Shown one piece after another: positions 45,486-54,684 of a DNA stretch of 64,000 nucleotides. The stretch is from Pedobacter riviphilus (GTDB lineage Bacteria; Bacteroidota; Bacteroidia; Sphingobacteriales; Sphingobacteriaceae): positions 2,108,001 through 2,172,000 of the forward strand of contig NZ_CP061171.1 in assembly GCF_014692875.1 (NCBI RefSeq), written 5' to 3'. The stretch's first letter is position 1; the number at the start of each line of letters is the position of its first letter. The notes under the pieces were generated by a model. It was not told where the DNA came from, did not search any database, and was given only the letters and a program-made list of their open reading frames with translations. The position numbers and the translations under genes were made by a program.

Positions 45486-46952
45486 ATGGGAAAAGTAACA
45501 GGATTTCAAGAATACGATAGAGTTGCGCCCACTAGAGAAGAGGCTGCAACGCGTGTAAAACACTACGGTGAATTTTTAAATAATTTACCTTCACAAGAAT
45601 TAAACAATCAAGCTGCCCGTTGTATGGATTGCGGCGTACCTTTCTGCCAATCAGGCTGCCCACTGGGTAATGTGATACCAGAATTTAACGACGCTGTTTA
45701 TCAAGGTAAATGGGAATTAGCTGCCAATATTTTATTAAGCACCAATAATTTCCCTGAATTTACAGGTAGAATTTGCCCAGCCCCATGCGAATCAGCTTGT
45801 GTGTTAGGCATTAACAGACCACCTGTTTCTATCGAGGAAATTGAAAAACACATCATCGAAATTGCTTTCGAAAAAGGATTTATCAAAGCAAAAGCGCCAT
45901 TAATCAGAACTGGTAAAAAAGTAGCTGTAATTGGTTCAGGTCCTGCGGGCTTAGCTGCTGCTGCTCAATTAAATAAAGTTGGACATGAAGTTACCGTTTT
46001 CGAACGTGATGATGCTCCGGGTGGTTTATTGAGGTATGGTATTCCTGATTTTAAACTACAGAAAAATGTAGTAGATCGCCGTATCGATTTAATGAAAGAA
46101 GAAGGCATCATCTTTAAATGCAATGCCAATGTAGGCGAAAATGTTGAAATAGGTACTTTGTTGCGCGATTTCAATGCGATTGTATTGGCTGGAGGTTCAA
46201 CTATTCCACGCGATTTACCAATTGATGGTCGTTCGGCTAAAGGTGTACATTTCGCAATGGATTTCTTGAAACAACAAAATAAACGTGTAGCGAGCAGAAC
46301 CGTTGAAGCGGAAGATATTATGGCTACCGGTAAAAATGTAATCGTAATTGGTGGTGGCGATACCGGATCTGACTGTATTGGTACTTCAAACCGTCATGGT
46401 GCAAAATCGGTTACACAATTCGAGATTATGCCGATGCCACCACAGGCACGCAACGAGCATATGCCTTGGCCAAATTACCCAATGTTGCTAAAAAATACTT
46501 CTTCTCACGAAGAAGGTGCACAAAGGGCTTGGTCGGTAAATACTAAAAACTTTATTGCTGATGAAAAAGGAAACCTTAAAGGATTAAAAGTAGTTGATGT
46601 AGAATGGGAAATTGATGCAAACGGACGTCCGGTTACTTTTAAAGAAATAGCTGGTACCGAAAGAGATCTTCCATGTGAACTGGTACTTTTAGCAATGGGT
46701 TTCTTACACCCTCAAAAAGAAGGTTTAATTGAGAAGTTAGGTGTAGAGTTAGATAACCGCGGAAACGTAAAAGCATCTGAACACACTTACCAAACCAATA
46801 TTGCTAAGATTTTTGCTGCAGGTGATGTTCGCCGCGGACAATCATTAGTAGTTTGGGCCATTTCAGAAGGTAGAGAAGCTGCCCGTAAGGTAGACGAATA
46901 CTTAATGGGGACAACCAAACTGGCATCGAAAGATGCAGTTGCATACGCTTAG
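45486..46952 (+). CDS. gltD: Glutamate synthase small subunit
   Basis: A 488-residue electron-input subunit: N-terminal Fe-S cysteines ([18 protein letters not shown] and [15 protein letters not shown]), FAD site [22 protein letters not shown] site [16 protein letters not shown], and the C-terminal FAD motif [18 protein letters not shown]. It lies in an operon with gltB and ends at a strong terminator. Confidence 0.97.
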   Translation: MGKVTGFQEYDRVAPTREEAATRVKHYGEFLNNLPSQELNNQAARCMDCGVPFCQSGCPLGNVIPEFNDAVYQGKWELAANILLSTNNFPEFTGRICPAPCESACVLGINRPPVSIEEIEKHIIEIAFEKGFIKAKAPLIRTGKKVAVIGSGPAGLAAAAQLNKVGHEVTVFERDDAPGGLLRYGIPDFKLQKNVVDRRIDLMKEEGIIFKCNANVGENVEIGTLLRDFNAIVLAGGSTIPRDLPIDGRSAKGVHFAMDFLKQQNKRVASRTVEAEDIMATGKNVIVIGGGDTGSDCIGTSNRHGAKSVTQFEIMPMPPQARNEHMPWPNYPMLLKNTSSHEEGAQRAWSVNTKNFIADEKGNLKGLKVVDVEWEIDANGRPVTFKEIAGTERDLPCELVLLAMGFLHPQKEGLIEKLGVELDNRGNVKASEHTYQTNIAKIFAAGDVRRGQSLVVWAISEGREAARKVDEYLMGTTKLASKDAVAYA

Positions 46953-46976
46953 TAGGTTTTAAATTCTATATTTTTA

Positions 46977-47007
46977 GGGTCGTGGTGCAAATCACGACCT
47001 TTTTTTA
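46977..47007 (+). terminator. Rho-independent terminator of gltBD
   Basis: GGTCGTG and CACGACC arms around GTGCAAAT, followed by seven Ts. Confidence 0.9.
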
Positions 47008-47029
47008 TTTAATCCTTTTCTATCATATA

Positions 47030-47465
47030 CTGTCCGTAGAGTTAAATGCAGTGCCTCTAAGGATTATCAATAGAATTGAGTTTGTAACTCACGTACTGTC
47101 CGTAGAGTTAACGCAGTGCCTCTACGGATCTATAAATAGAATTGAGTTTGTAACTCAAATAATGGCGAGTCACAGACTCTTTGCCATTCTTCAATCCGTA
47201 GAGCCCTTCGGAACTCTACGGACAAAAACTATACAGAAACTATATACTGTCCTGTCCGTAGAGTTAAGCGCAGAATCTCTACGGATTTGCTAATAGGACT
47301 GAGTTTTAAACTCAGCAATAAGACTGATTCACATACTGTCCGTAGAGTTAACGCAGTGCCTCTACGGATCTATAAATAGAATTGAGTTTGTAACTCAAAT
47401 AACGGCGAGTCACAGACTCTTTGCCATTCTGCAATCCGTAGAGCCCTTCGGAACTCTACGGACAG
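47030..47465. repeat. Left array of REP/MITE-like units (two full, two partial)
   Basis: Full units lie at 47096-47225 and 47336-47465, each about 130 bases, running from CTGTCCGTAGAG to its reverse complement CTCTACGGACAG (slightly eroded in the first). Partial 5' units lie at 47030-47091 and about 47252-47316. Each full unit contains four hairpins: CCGTAGAG/CTCTACGG, TTGAGTTTGTAACTCAA, GAGTCACAGACTC and CCGTAGAGCCCTTCGGAACTCTACGG-type (arms around CCCTTCGG). All copies point the same way. Short frames inside are not genes. Confidence 0.9.
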
Positions 47466-47497
47466 AATTTTCTTTAACTAAAAGCTTATATTAGTAT

Positions 47498-48055
47498 ATG
47501 GGAGAAAGAGGCTATCAAATAAAAGATCATGAAGCATTACACTTTATAACATTTGCTACAGTACAATGGGTAGATGTATTTACTAGAAAAGAGTACTCGG
47601 ATATTGTTGTAGAAAGCTTAATTTACTGTAAAGAAAATAAAGGTTTAAGGATTCATGCATGGTGTATTATGAGTAATCATTTACATTTGATATTATCCGT
47701 AAACGAGAATAACAACTTGTCTGACGTATTAAGAGACTTTAAGAAATTTACATCTAGTCATATTATTAAGGCCATCAAAAATAATACTCATGAAAGTAGA
47801 CGGAATTGGATGCTTTGGATATTCAAAAAGGCTGGTGAAGAAAATAAAAGAAATAAAGATTATCAGTTTTGGCAACAGGAAAATCATCCTGTAGAACTTT
47901 CTACAAACGAAATGATAGATCAGAGGTTAAATTATTTACATGATAATCCTGTAAGATCAGGGGTAGTTAGAACCGCGGAAGAATACGTTTACTCTTCTGC
48001 AATTGATTATTATACAACAGAAAGCGGCTTGATAGGAATAGAGTTTATAGCATAA
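47498..48055 (+). CDS. REP-associated Y1/HUH-type transposase (RAYT)
   Basis: A 185-residue IS200-like single-strand transposase: HFITFATVQWVDVFTR at the start, HAWCIMSNHLHLIL with the HxH metal site, LRDFKKFTSSHIIKAI and the C-terminal YLHDNPVRSGVV. The family moves or cuts hairpin repeats rather than carrying terminal repeats. The gene lies between two arrays of identical hairpin units, the classic arrangement of a transposase with its own substrate. The residue acting as catalytic Tyr cannot be assigned by eye. Confidence 0.9.
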   Translation: MGERGYQIKDHEALHFITFATVQWVDVFTRKEYSDIVVESLIYCKENKGLRIHAWCIMSNHLHLILSVNENNNLSDVLRDFKKFTSSHIIKAIKNNTHESRRNWMLWIFKKAGEENKRNKDYQFWQQENHPVELSTNEMIDQRLNYLHDNPVRSGVVRTAEEYVYSSAIDYYTTESGLIGIEFIA

Positions 48056-48085
48056 AAAACAAATAATATCAGGTGGGGGGGCATG

Positions 48086-48522
48086 CTGTCCGCAGAGTTA
48101 AACGCAGTGCCTCTACGGATCTATAAATAGAATTGAGTTTGTAACTCAAAAATAATAACGAGTCACAGACTCTTTTCCATCCTCCAATTCGTAGAGCCCT
48201 TCGGAACTCTACGAACAGAAACTGAATATACGATATTACTGTCCGTAGAGTTAAACGCAGTGCCTCTACGGATCTATAAATAGAATGAGTTGTAACTCAA
48301 AAATAATGACGAGTCACAGACTCTTTGCCATTCTGCAATCCGTAGAGCCCTTCGGAACTCTACAGACAGAAACTGAATATACGATATATACTGTCCGTAG
48401 AGTTAAACGCAGTGCCTCTACGGATCTATAAATAGAATTGAGTTTGTAACTCAAAATAATAACGGGTCACAGACTCTTTTCCATCCTCCAATCCGTAGAG
48501 CCCTTCGGAACTCTACGGACAG
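48086..48522. repeat. Right array of REP/MITE-like units (three full copies)
   Basis: Three full units lie at 48086-48218, 48239-48369 and 48391-48522 in the same orientation as the left array, with spacers of about 20 bases that include ACTGAATATACGATAT. Differences are point changes and small indels (AACTCAAAAATAATAACG against AACTCAAATAACGGCG), so they arose by repeated copying rather than very recent duplication. Confidence 0.9.
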
Positions 48523-48569
48523 ACATTTATTTCTTCTCCTAGCATACTGAATTAACAATCGTGATTTGC

Positions 48570-49013
48570 TCAAGAGTCTTGTTCTATGCATGTTTTCAGA
48601 ATTTTTAGGGTTGTGTTCCAGTAAAATACCAAATGTTTATAAATGATATCTGTAGGGAAATTACATAGATTAATTGTTAAGTTACTTCCTTTTTCATTTG
48701 GACGGAGCAGGAATTCGATGGTAGTATAACTTTCTGGTTGTTCTGGCAGGTTGGATAGAGAGCTTAAATGGCTATATTGTAACTGTTCTTCAGGCTTAAA
48801 TTGAAGAACATTTCCTTTATTTTCAAACGGTGTTTGCGATAGTATACCGCGGATGGTGATTGGAGCGCCGATAATCCAATCGGTATTGATTTCGATCAGT
48901 GATTCAGACATCCACTGCTGCATGATTTCTGTATCGGTTAGGGCTTTCCAGACTTTCAAAGGGCTGCTATGAATGTCAATACTGTTGCTGTATGGAATAT
49001 TGGTAGTTTGCAT
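48570..49013 (-). CDS. SRPBCC (AHSA1-like) domain protein
   Basis: A 147-residue cytoplasmic protein with the START-like fold signature of AHSA1 proteins: SIDIHSSPLKVWKALTDTEIMQQW at the start (the alpha-beta cavity entry), FKPEEQLQYSHLS in the middle, and YKHLVFYWNTTLKILKTCIE as the long C-terminal helix. Ligand unknown. A single gene with its own start. Confidence 0.85.
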   Translation of the reverse strand: MQTTNIPYSNSIDIHSSPLKVWKALTDTEIMQQWMSESLIEINTDWIIGAPITIRGILSQTPFENKGNVLQFKPEEQLQYSHLSSLSNLPEQPESYTTIEFLLRPNEKGSNLTINLCNFPTDIIYKHLVFYWNTTLKILKTCIEQDS

Positions 49014-49165
49014 AACATTTCTAAATATCGCTATTATCTAATATGTTTTAACTCTTTTATGCCAAAAGGCAATAACAACTTTTAGCGGGGTGAATAAGAA
49101 AGGCGATTTAATCGCTATTAAGTTTCTTCCCGCATTACAAATGCAGTTTCGTTAGCGATTTAAAT

Positions 49166-50368
49166 TTAAAACAATTTCAATTGCTCGTTTCTCGGCGGTT
49201 TCTCCTTCCCAAAAACGGTTCTGCCGCCATATTTCCAGCTTTCAGCGCGTTCTTTGTGAATCAGCTTTTCAAAATCCATATTCGGAACAAAGTTTTTTTC
49301 TGCATTACTGGCAATTTGATGTAATGATTTAATGGCTTGTTGTTTATCGGTATTTCCAATCTTCGCTTTTTCAATTGATTTCTGCAAAACCCTTATGGTC
49401 TCATCATAAACATTTACAGGCACAGGAAAGGGATGTCCATCTTTACCGCCATGTGCAAAAGAATAACGGGCAGGATCGGTAAATCGGGAAGGCGCACCAT
49501 AAATTACCTCACTCACTAAAGCCATCGATTGTAAGGTTCTTGGCCCCATGCCTTCAAGTAATAATAATTCCTCAAAATCTCTCGGCTGCTTTTCCTGGGC
49601 CAGCCACAATATACTGCCTAAACGTTTTATATCTACATCTTTTGATTTTACATCATGATGGTTGGGTAATACCAATTTTTGTATTTCACCAAGCATCCGC
49701 GTCGGCGATTCAGCTGTAATGCTCATCATGCTCTGCCTTGCCTTATCAGCATCATTAGCTGTTAGGTTCAAGATCTTACCTTGATTAATGCCACAGATAC
49801 CTGTGTGCGGTTCTTCCACAAAAGATTTTAAGTTTTCAGAATGCCAGTGGTATCTTCTCGCTGTTGAGCTGCTATCACTCATACCTTGTTGCACCACTGC
49901 CCAATCGCCTTCGTTGCTTAAAATAAAACTATGAAGATACAGTTGAAAACCATCTTGAATCGCCGTGTTGTCTACTTTTGCACTGAGTTTACTGGCCCGT
50001 ACCAATGCTGTTCCATTTAAACCCGTTTTATCGGCAATTTTTAAAAGTTCATTTGGTGTTTCTCTGCTGTGTTTTCCTTTGCCTCCACAAATGTAAATTC
50101 CCAACTCTTTCGATAAGGGATTGATCGATTTCTTTAAAGCGCCCATTACCGATGTCGTAATACCTGAGGAATGCCAATCCATACCCATTACAGCGCCTAA
50201 GCTTTGGAACCAAAAAGGACTGCTTAATCGGCGTATTACTTCCGCCTTACCATATTCTAATAGTATCGCTTCTGTTATAGCCAGGCCAAGTGCTGCCATA
50301 CGCTGTGCCAGCCATGGTGGTACATGGCCATAATGTAGGGGTAAATCTGCGCTTCCTGATCTTTTCAA
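49166..50368 (-). CDS. DUF763-family protein
   Basis: A 400-residue protein. The start KRSGSADLPLHYGHVPPWLA and the blocks LSSPFWFQSLGAVMGMDWHSSG, GICGGKGKHSRETP-like GKGKHSRETPNEL, and the helix-hairpin-helix-like LLLEGMGPRTLQSMALV identify DUF763. No ATG lies near the conserved start; the TTG at 50368 places it at residue 1, and TTG 50377 is the alternative. The family has no known function; the helix-hairpin-helix part hints at DNA binding. Confidence 0.85.
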   Translation of the reverse strand: MKRSGSADLPLHYGHVPPWLAQRMAALGLAITEAILLEYGKAEVIRRLSSPFWFQSLGAVMGMDWHSSGITTSVMGALKKSINPLSKELGIYICGGKGKHSRETPNELLKIADKTGLNGTALVRASKLSAKVDNTAIQDGFQLYLHSFILSNEGDWAVVQQGMSDSSSTARRYHWHSENLKSFVEEPHTGICGINQGKILNLTANDADKARQSMMSITAESPTRMLGEIQKLVLPNHHDVKSKDVDIKRLGSILWLAQEKQPRDFEELLLLEGMGPRTLQSMALVSEVIYGAPSRFTDPARYSFAHGGKDGHPFPVPVNVYDETIRVLQKSIEKAKIGNTDKQQAIKSLHQIASNAEKNFVPNMDFEKLIHKERAESWKYGGRTVFGKEKPPRNEQLKLF

Positions 50369-50627
50369 TACTAACAAATTTAGTAAAATATTATTTAAAA
50401 AAGGTTTTATTTTATTGGCGATAGAAAGGACCTGACTTTAATAAAGGCGATTAACCGATGTAAACTAAACTTGATTGGAGTGAGCATGTCGATTTTTCAT
50501 CGGCATAAAACGGAAAGCAAGGCTGAACCTAACCTAAGAATTACAACTATTGCTTTTCAGAAAAAACGATTGATAATATTTTTTGTTATTTTGAGGAACT
50601 ATTCAATAGCGAAGACTCATTTTATAC

Positions 50628-51731
50628 ATGCGGAAATTCTTACAACGTTTACTTAGTACCTGGATTATTCGCATGTCGAATAAATTTGGTTCAAGGCCTA
50701 ACCGTAAACGTATCCATGCGGCTTTAAATAAACTTTACCAAACCATAAATGCCAACCCTGGAAAACGCGGACTTATTTTTGAAGTTACCGATACGGATAA
50801 ATTTATCATTTTATCAGACCAGCATAAAGGTACCCGCGATTATGCCGATGATTTTACTTTAGCCGAAAAGAATTACCTAAAAGCACTCGAATACTACAAC
50901 CAGCAAGATTTTCATTATATAAACCTGGGTGATAGTGAGGAGCTTTGGGAGAATTTACTCGAATCTGTAATAAAACACAATAAAGAAACTTTCGAAGCAG
51001 AAAAAGCTTTTATTTCTAAAAACCATTTCACTAAGATATTTGGCAACCATGATTTATATTGGGATAATGATCCTTTAGCAGCATTTAACCTCAATAGAAT
51101 TTACGGTACTAAAATCCACATTTATGAAGGCGCAATCTTAAGAATGTCCTTGGGCGAGATTAAACTCGATATTTTTTTAACCCACGGCCATCAGGGCGAT
51201 TTACAAAGCGATGGAAACTGGTTTAGCAAATGGTTTGTGAGTACAGTTTGGGCACCACTGCAATCGTATCTTCAAATTAACCCGAATACACCAGCATACA
51301 GCAATCAGCTCAAAACAGCACATAATACACTCATGTACAGCTGGGTAGCTACAAAAAAGAACATAGCTTTAATTACCGGACATACGCATCAACCGGTTTT
51401 TGCTTCATTAACACACCTGGAGCGGATTTATATAAAACTGAATAAGGCCAAAAAAGAAAAGAATGCTGATAATCTTGCTATTTTAAATGCAGAACTTCGT
51501 AAACTGATAAAAGAGGGAGATAAAGCACCGCAATTCGGAAAATACACCCCAGCTTACTTTAATAGCGGTTGTTGTTGTTTTAGTGATGGCGATATAACCG
51601 GTATCGAAATTGATAATGGTTTTATAAGGCTTATAAAATGGTCGTATCATAGAAATGCCATACCAGAAAGAATTTTACTCGAAGAAATGAAACTCAGCGA
51701 TTTATCAGATTTAAAGCTATTTAATGGGTAA
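50628..51731 (+). CDS. Metallophosphoesterase (calcineurin-like)
   Basis: A 367-residue protein with ILSDQHKGTRDY, INLGDSEELWEN, IFGNHDLYWDND, LTHGHQGD and ITGHTHQPV, the metal-binding set of the calcineurin-like family (D-x-H with Gln instead of the usual residue before His, GD, GNHD, H, GHTH). An insert of about 60 residues with charged helices (LERIYIKLNKAKKEKN) precedes the C terminus. Its end overlaps the convergent histidine kinase by 15 bases. Confidence 0.87.
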   Translation: MRKFLQRLLSTWIIRMSNKFGSRPNRKRIHAALNKLYQTINANPGKRGLIFEVTDTDKFIILSDQHKGTRDYADDFTLAEKNYLKALEYYNQQDFHYINLGDSEELWENLLESVIKHNKETFEAEKAFISKNHFTKIFGNHDLYWDNDPLAAFNLNRIYGTKIHIYEGAILRMSLGEIKLDIFLTHGHQGDLQSDGNWFSKWFVSTVWAPLQSYLQINPNTPAYSNQLKTAHNTLMYSWVATKKNIALITGHTHQPVFASLTHLERIYIKLNKAKKEKNADNLAILNAELRKLIKEGDKAPQFGKYTPAYFNSGCCCFSDGDITGIEIDNGFIRLIKWSYHRNAIPERILLEEMKLSDLSDLKLFNG

Positions 51732-52808
51732 CGTTACGTAAAAAGTAGTACCCAAATCTTTTCCATCGCTTTCTACCCATAACTTCCCTCTATGAATATC
51801 AACAAGTGCGTTTGCTGTAGTAAGCCCCAACCCATAGGTATTTTCCTGATTTGTGCTTACCGAGCTCAGCCGTGCGAATTTCATAAAAACTTTATCCAGG
51901 TCTTCTTCAGTTAGGCCCACACCATTATCTTTTATCGAAATAGTTACCTCGTTATCAGATGTTTGATGACTAATGTAAATATCTTTTCCCACTGATGAGA
52001 ACTTGATGGCATTATTAATCAACTCACTAAAAACCGTTATTAGTTTGTCAGGATCAGCAAAAATTTCAATAGGCTCCTCAATGTCAATAAAAACAGTTTG
52101 ATTTTTATGCTTAAGCGGTAAATTGAGTTCTCGTTTTACCTGTTCTAATATTTCTTTTAAATCTATTTTATCTTTTTTTGGCTTAAATGAGTTAGCTTCT
52201 TTCCTGGCAGAACTTAAAATACCGTTCAGATTATCAATCATTTTTTTAGATTGCGTATTAATCTTGCCCGCAATTAATAAAGCCTTGTCATCAATACCCG
52301 GAATGCGCCCAAGTAATTCAGATTGAAGTGAAATGGTAGTCATCGGGTTTTTAAGATCGTGAACAAGCACATGTAAACGATCATCGTAGGCCCTTAATGC
52401 TCTTCTAATTGCAATTCTAGACTCCAGTTTTTCCATTACTATACCGGCTAAATGCCCTAGCATTTTTAGCTGCTGCTCTTCGGCTGATTTAAATTTAGTA
52501 TCTGCAACGTAAATCAGGCCAAGTTCATAACCCTCTGGCGACCTGATAGGGGTGGAAGCAAAAAAAGTAAATGTATCATTTTTTAAAGGTAAGGAGATAG
52601 ATGCTCCTATTTGGGCCTTCATAAACATATTCCCATCTGCCTGAAAACCGATACCCGCATTCGGAACATCAAATATTTCAGCAGCCAATTGTGCAATCTG
52701 ATCAAAAGCACTTTCTGCAGGTGTACTTAAAATCTCGTAGTATCTTAATTTTCCCGAACGCAAGGTTTCATCAGTTGGAATCGTGTTATCTGCTTTTTCG
52801 TATTGCAT
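51717..52808 (-). CDS. GAF-domain sensor histidine kinase
   Basis: A 363-residue soluble kinase: GAF domain (about 20-135, FDQIAQLAAEIFDVPNAGIGF), HisKA with the phospho-acceptor His in LHVLVHDLKNPMTTISLQ, and HATPase with N box ELINNAIKFSS, DNGVGLTEEDLDKVF and GLGLTTANALVDIH. No membrane segment, so it senses an internal signal or small molecule. No response regulator is adjacent. Its 3' end overlaps the phosphoesterase gene on the other strand. Confidence 0.92.
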   Translation of the reverse strand: MQYEKADNTIPTDETLRSGKLRYYEILSTPAESAFDQIAQLAAEIFDVPNAGIGFQADGNMFMKAQIGASISLPLKNDTFTFFASTPIRSPEGYELGLIYVADTKFKSAEEQQLKMLGHLAGIVMEKLESRIAIRRALRAYDDRLHVLVHDLKNPMTTISLQSELLGRIPGIDDKALLIAGKINTQSKKMIDNLNGILSSARKEANSFKPKKDKIDLKEILEQVKRELNLPLKHKNQTVFIDIEEPIEIFADPDKLITVFSELINNAIKFSSVGKDIYISHQTSDNEVTISIKDNGVGLTEEDLDKVFMKFARLSSVSTNQENTYGLGLTTANALVDIHRGKLWVESDGKDLGTTFYVTLPIK

Positions 52809-52964
52809 TTAAGGTTTAATTAACATATGGGGATGAATAACTAAAGGTAAAAATTATGTGTAAATACTGTAAATAATATAAACAATTAAGTCGTAAATTT
52901 CGTTAATATAGAGTTGGAAGAAATAGGGCCAAAAGCGTTAAATTACTACAAAACAGCTTAAATA

Positions 52965-54431
52965 ATGAGATTATACATAGAACGTAAACCTGTTAAGGTT
53001 AACCCGGATACTAAAAGAGTTATTGCCCGTTTTTTTTTTAACGGAGAGGAGAGAGCACTAGAAGTAATCAAGAAAGTTTTAGAATTTTCAGATGAGAAAG
53101 TGTTTTCACTAATATCGCCCATATTACAAGAATATTCTAAAAGACACCGGAATATTACCAAAATCTTAACCCGGCATTGTAAAAAATTAAGAAAACAATT
53201 TGCAGCCTTAGGTACTTCATTCGAAGATATTGATGAATATACCAGATTGTTGATTGGTGCCTACTTTACACATGAATATTCAATAGAATCGGCCGCTTTT
53301 TTTAATCCTAGTATTGTTGATGATCCTGATCAAACTGATTTAGTAGAGGGTGAGAAGCGGGTAATCATCAGCTTCAGGGCTGTAGGTGAGGGGCATATTT
53401 CTTCAATTGTTTTCCGGCGTGCTTTGATTGATAAAGACAACAATATCCAGGTTTTACCTGTTGGAAATTATGTTGATGAGGCTGAAGTGGTGAAGAATGC
53501 CATTTACGTTAAAAAACTATTTCTAAAAAAAGCCGCCTATGCACAGATCGATCCTTCTGTTTTAGAAGAAATTGAATCGAAACTCGATGACAAATTTGAA
53601 TACACCAGCTTAAGCAATATCATTAAAGATTCCAAAAGTTTACATAAAGAAGATCCATCCCGTTTAATCGAATACGACAAAGTACTTTGGCTATCAGACA
53701 CTTACCACACCATAACATTTTCAAAAGATACAGATATTTCGGATCGGGTAATTTTTCCTATTTCAGAATTTGAACGTAAAGGGATTGAAGACGCCCGTTT
53801 TGTAAAATTTGTTAAAGACGATGGCAAAGTACTGTACTACGCTACATATACAGCTTTCGACGGTTCTTTAATTATTCCCAAGCTCGTACAAACCGAAGAT
53901 TTTTACGAGTTTAAAGTGATTCCACTTTATGGCGATGGTGCGCAAAATAAGAACCTGGCACTATTTCCACGAAAAATTAAAGGGAAATATGTGATGATGA
54001 GCCGGATAGATGGATGGAACAATTATCTGATGTTTTCTGATAAAGTTAATGTTTGGGAAAACCCAATCCTTTTAAAACAACCGCGCTACGATTGGGAGCT
54101 GGTACAGATCGGCAATTGTGGCTCTCCGATAGAAACAGAAAAAGGATGGATTGTAATTACACATGGCGTGGGACCAATGCGAAGATACTGTATTGGAGTA
54201 AGTTTATTGGATCTTGAAAACCCAAGTATAGAAATAGGCCATTTAAAAGAGCCGTTGATTATTCCTAATAATGATGAACGTGAAGGTTATGTGCCCAATG
54301 TAGTATATTCCTGTGGATCGATTATCAGTAATGGCGAATTAATTATTCCATATGGCTTATCTGATTATAGTTCGTCGTTTGCAAGCGTAAATCTGGAATT
54401 ATTGCTGGCTAAATTGCTGGAAAATAACTAG
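52965..54431 (+). CDS. GH130-family glycoside phosphorylase/hydrolase
   Basis: A 488-residue protein. After an N-terminal helical part (about 1-110), the five-bladed propeller of GH130 begins: FNPSIVDDP, RVIISFRAVGEGHISSIVFR, KGIEDARFVKF, YYATYTAFDGS, NLALFPRKIKGKYVMMSR and WIVITHGVGPMRRYCIG. This resembles the mannoside phosphorylase branch with the N-terminal extension. It is transcribed toward a convergent glycosyltransferase, with a shared terminator between them. The substrate (beta-mannoside or similar) is inferred from the family. Confidence 0.88.
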   Translation: MRLYIERKPVKVNPDTKRVIARFFFNGEERALEVIKKVLEFSDEKVFSLISPILQEYSKRHRNITKILTRHCKKLRKQFAALGTSFEDIDEYTRLLIGAYFTHEYSIESAAFFNPSIVDDPDQTDLVEGEKRVIISFRAVGEGHISSIVFRRALIDKDNNIQVLPVGNYVDEAEVVKNAIYVKKLFLKKAAYAQIDPSVLEEIESKLDDKFEYTSLSNIIKDSKSLHKEDPSRLIEYDKVLWLSDTYHTITFSKDTDISDRVIFPISEFERKGIEDARFVKFVKDDGKVLYYATYTAFDGSLIIPKLVQTEDFYEFKVIPLYGDGAQNKNLALFPRKIKGKYVMMSRIDGWNNYLMFSDKVNVWENPILLKQPRYDWELVQIGNCGSPIETEKGWIVITHGVGPMRRYCIGVSLLDLENPSIEIGHLKEPLIIPNNDEREGYVPNVVYSCGSIISNGELIIPYGLSDYSSSFASVNLELLLAKLLENN

Positions 54432-54628
54432 AAGTTTATCTTCTCTATCGGGTCGTACTGCTGAACTTGTTTTACAAGTAATAATAGAGTTTTCAATTGT
54501 CTTGTATCTACTACGTGGTCAGCATCTTACTGGTCATCAAGACCCTGAAATAAATTTACTTCGTAGCTTTCCGCTGCGCTACAGGTCAGGGTGACGATCG
54601 TCTCTGCTTATTCTTCAAAATAACATAA

Positions 54629-54662
54629 AAAATGCTGATTCATTTCTGAATCAGCATTTTTG
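54629..54662. terminator. Bidirectional terminator between GH130 and glycosyltransferase genes
   Basis: AAAAATGCTGATTCA and TGAATCAGCATTTTT pair perfectly around TTTC. A further inverted repeat (ACCCTGA at about 54541, TCAGGGT at about 54587) lies upstream in the same gap. Confidence 0.9.
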
Positions 54663-54684
54663 TCTTTCCAGGGCAATTTAGCTT

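Noticed and set aside
46982-47293. A 103-codon frame after gltD
   Set aside because: It starts inside the gltBD terminator and is a translation of the hairpin repeat units (repeated blocks of LSVEL).
47030-48522. CRISPR array
   Set aside because: Repeats are long (~131 bases), hairpin-rich, with related inner sequence and a RAYT gene; there are no short direct repeats with unique spacers.
50471-50656. A 61-codon frame before the phosphoesterase
   Set aside because: It overlaps the next gene's start, has no ribosome-binding site and looks random.
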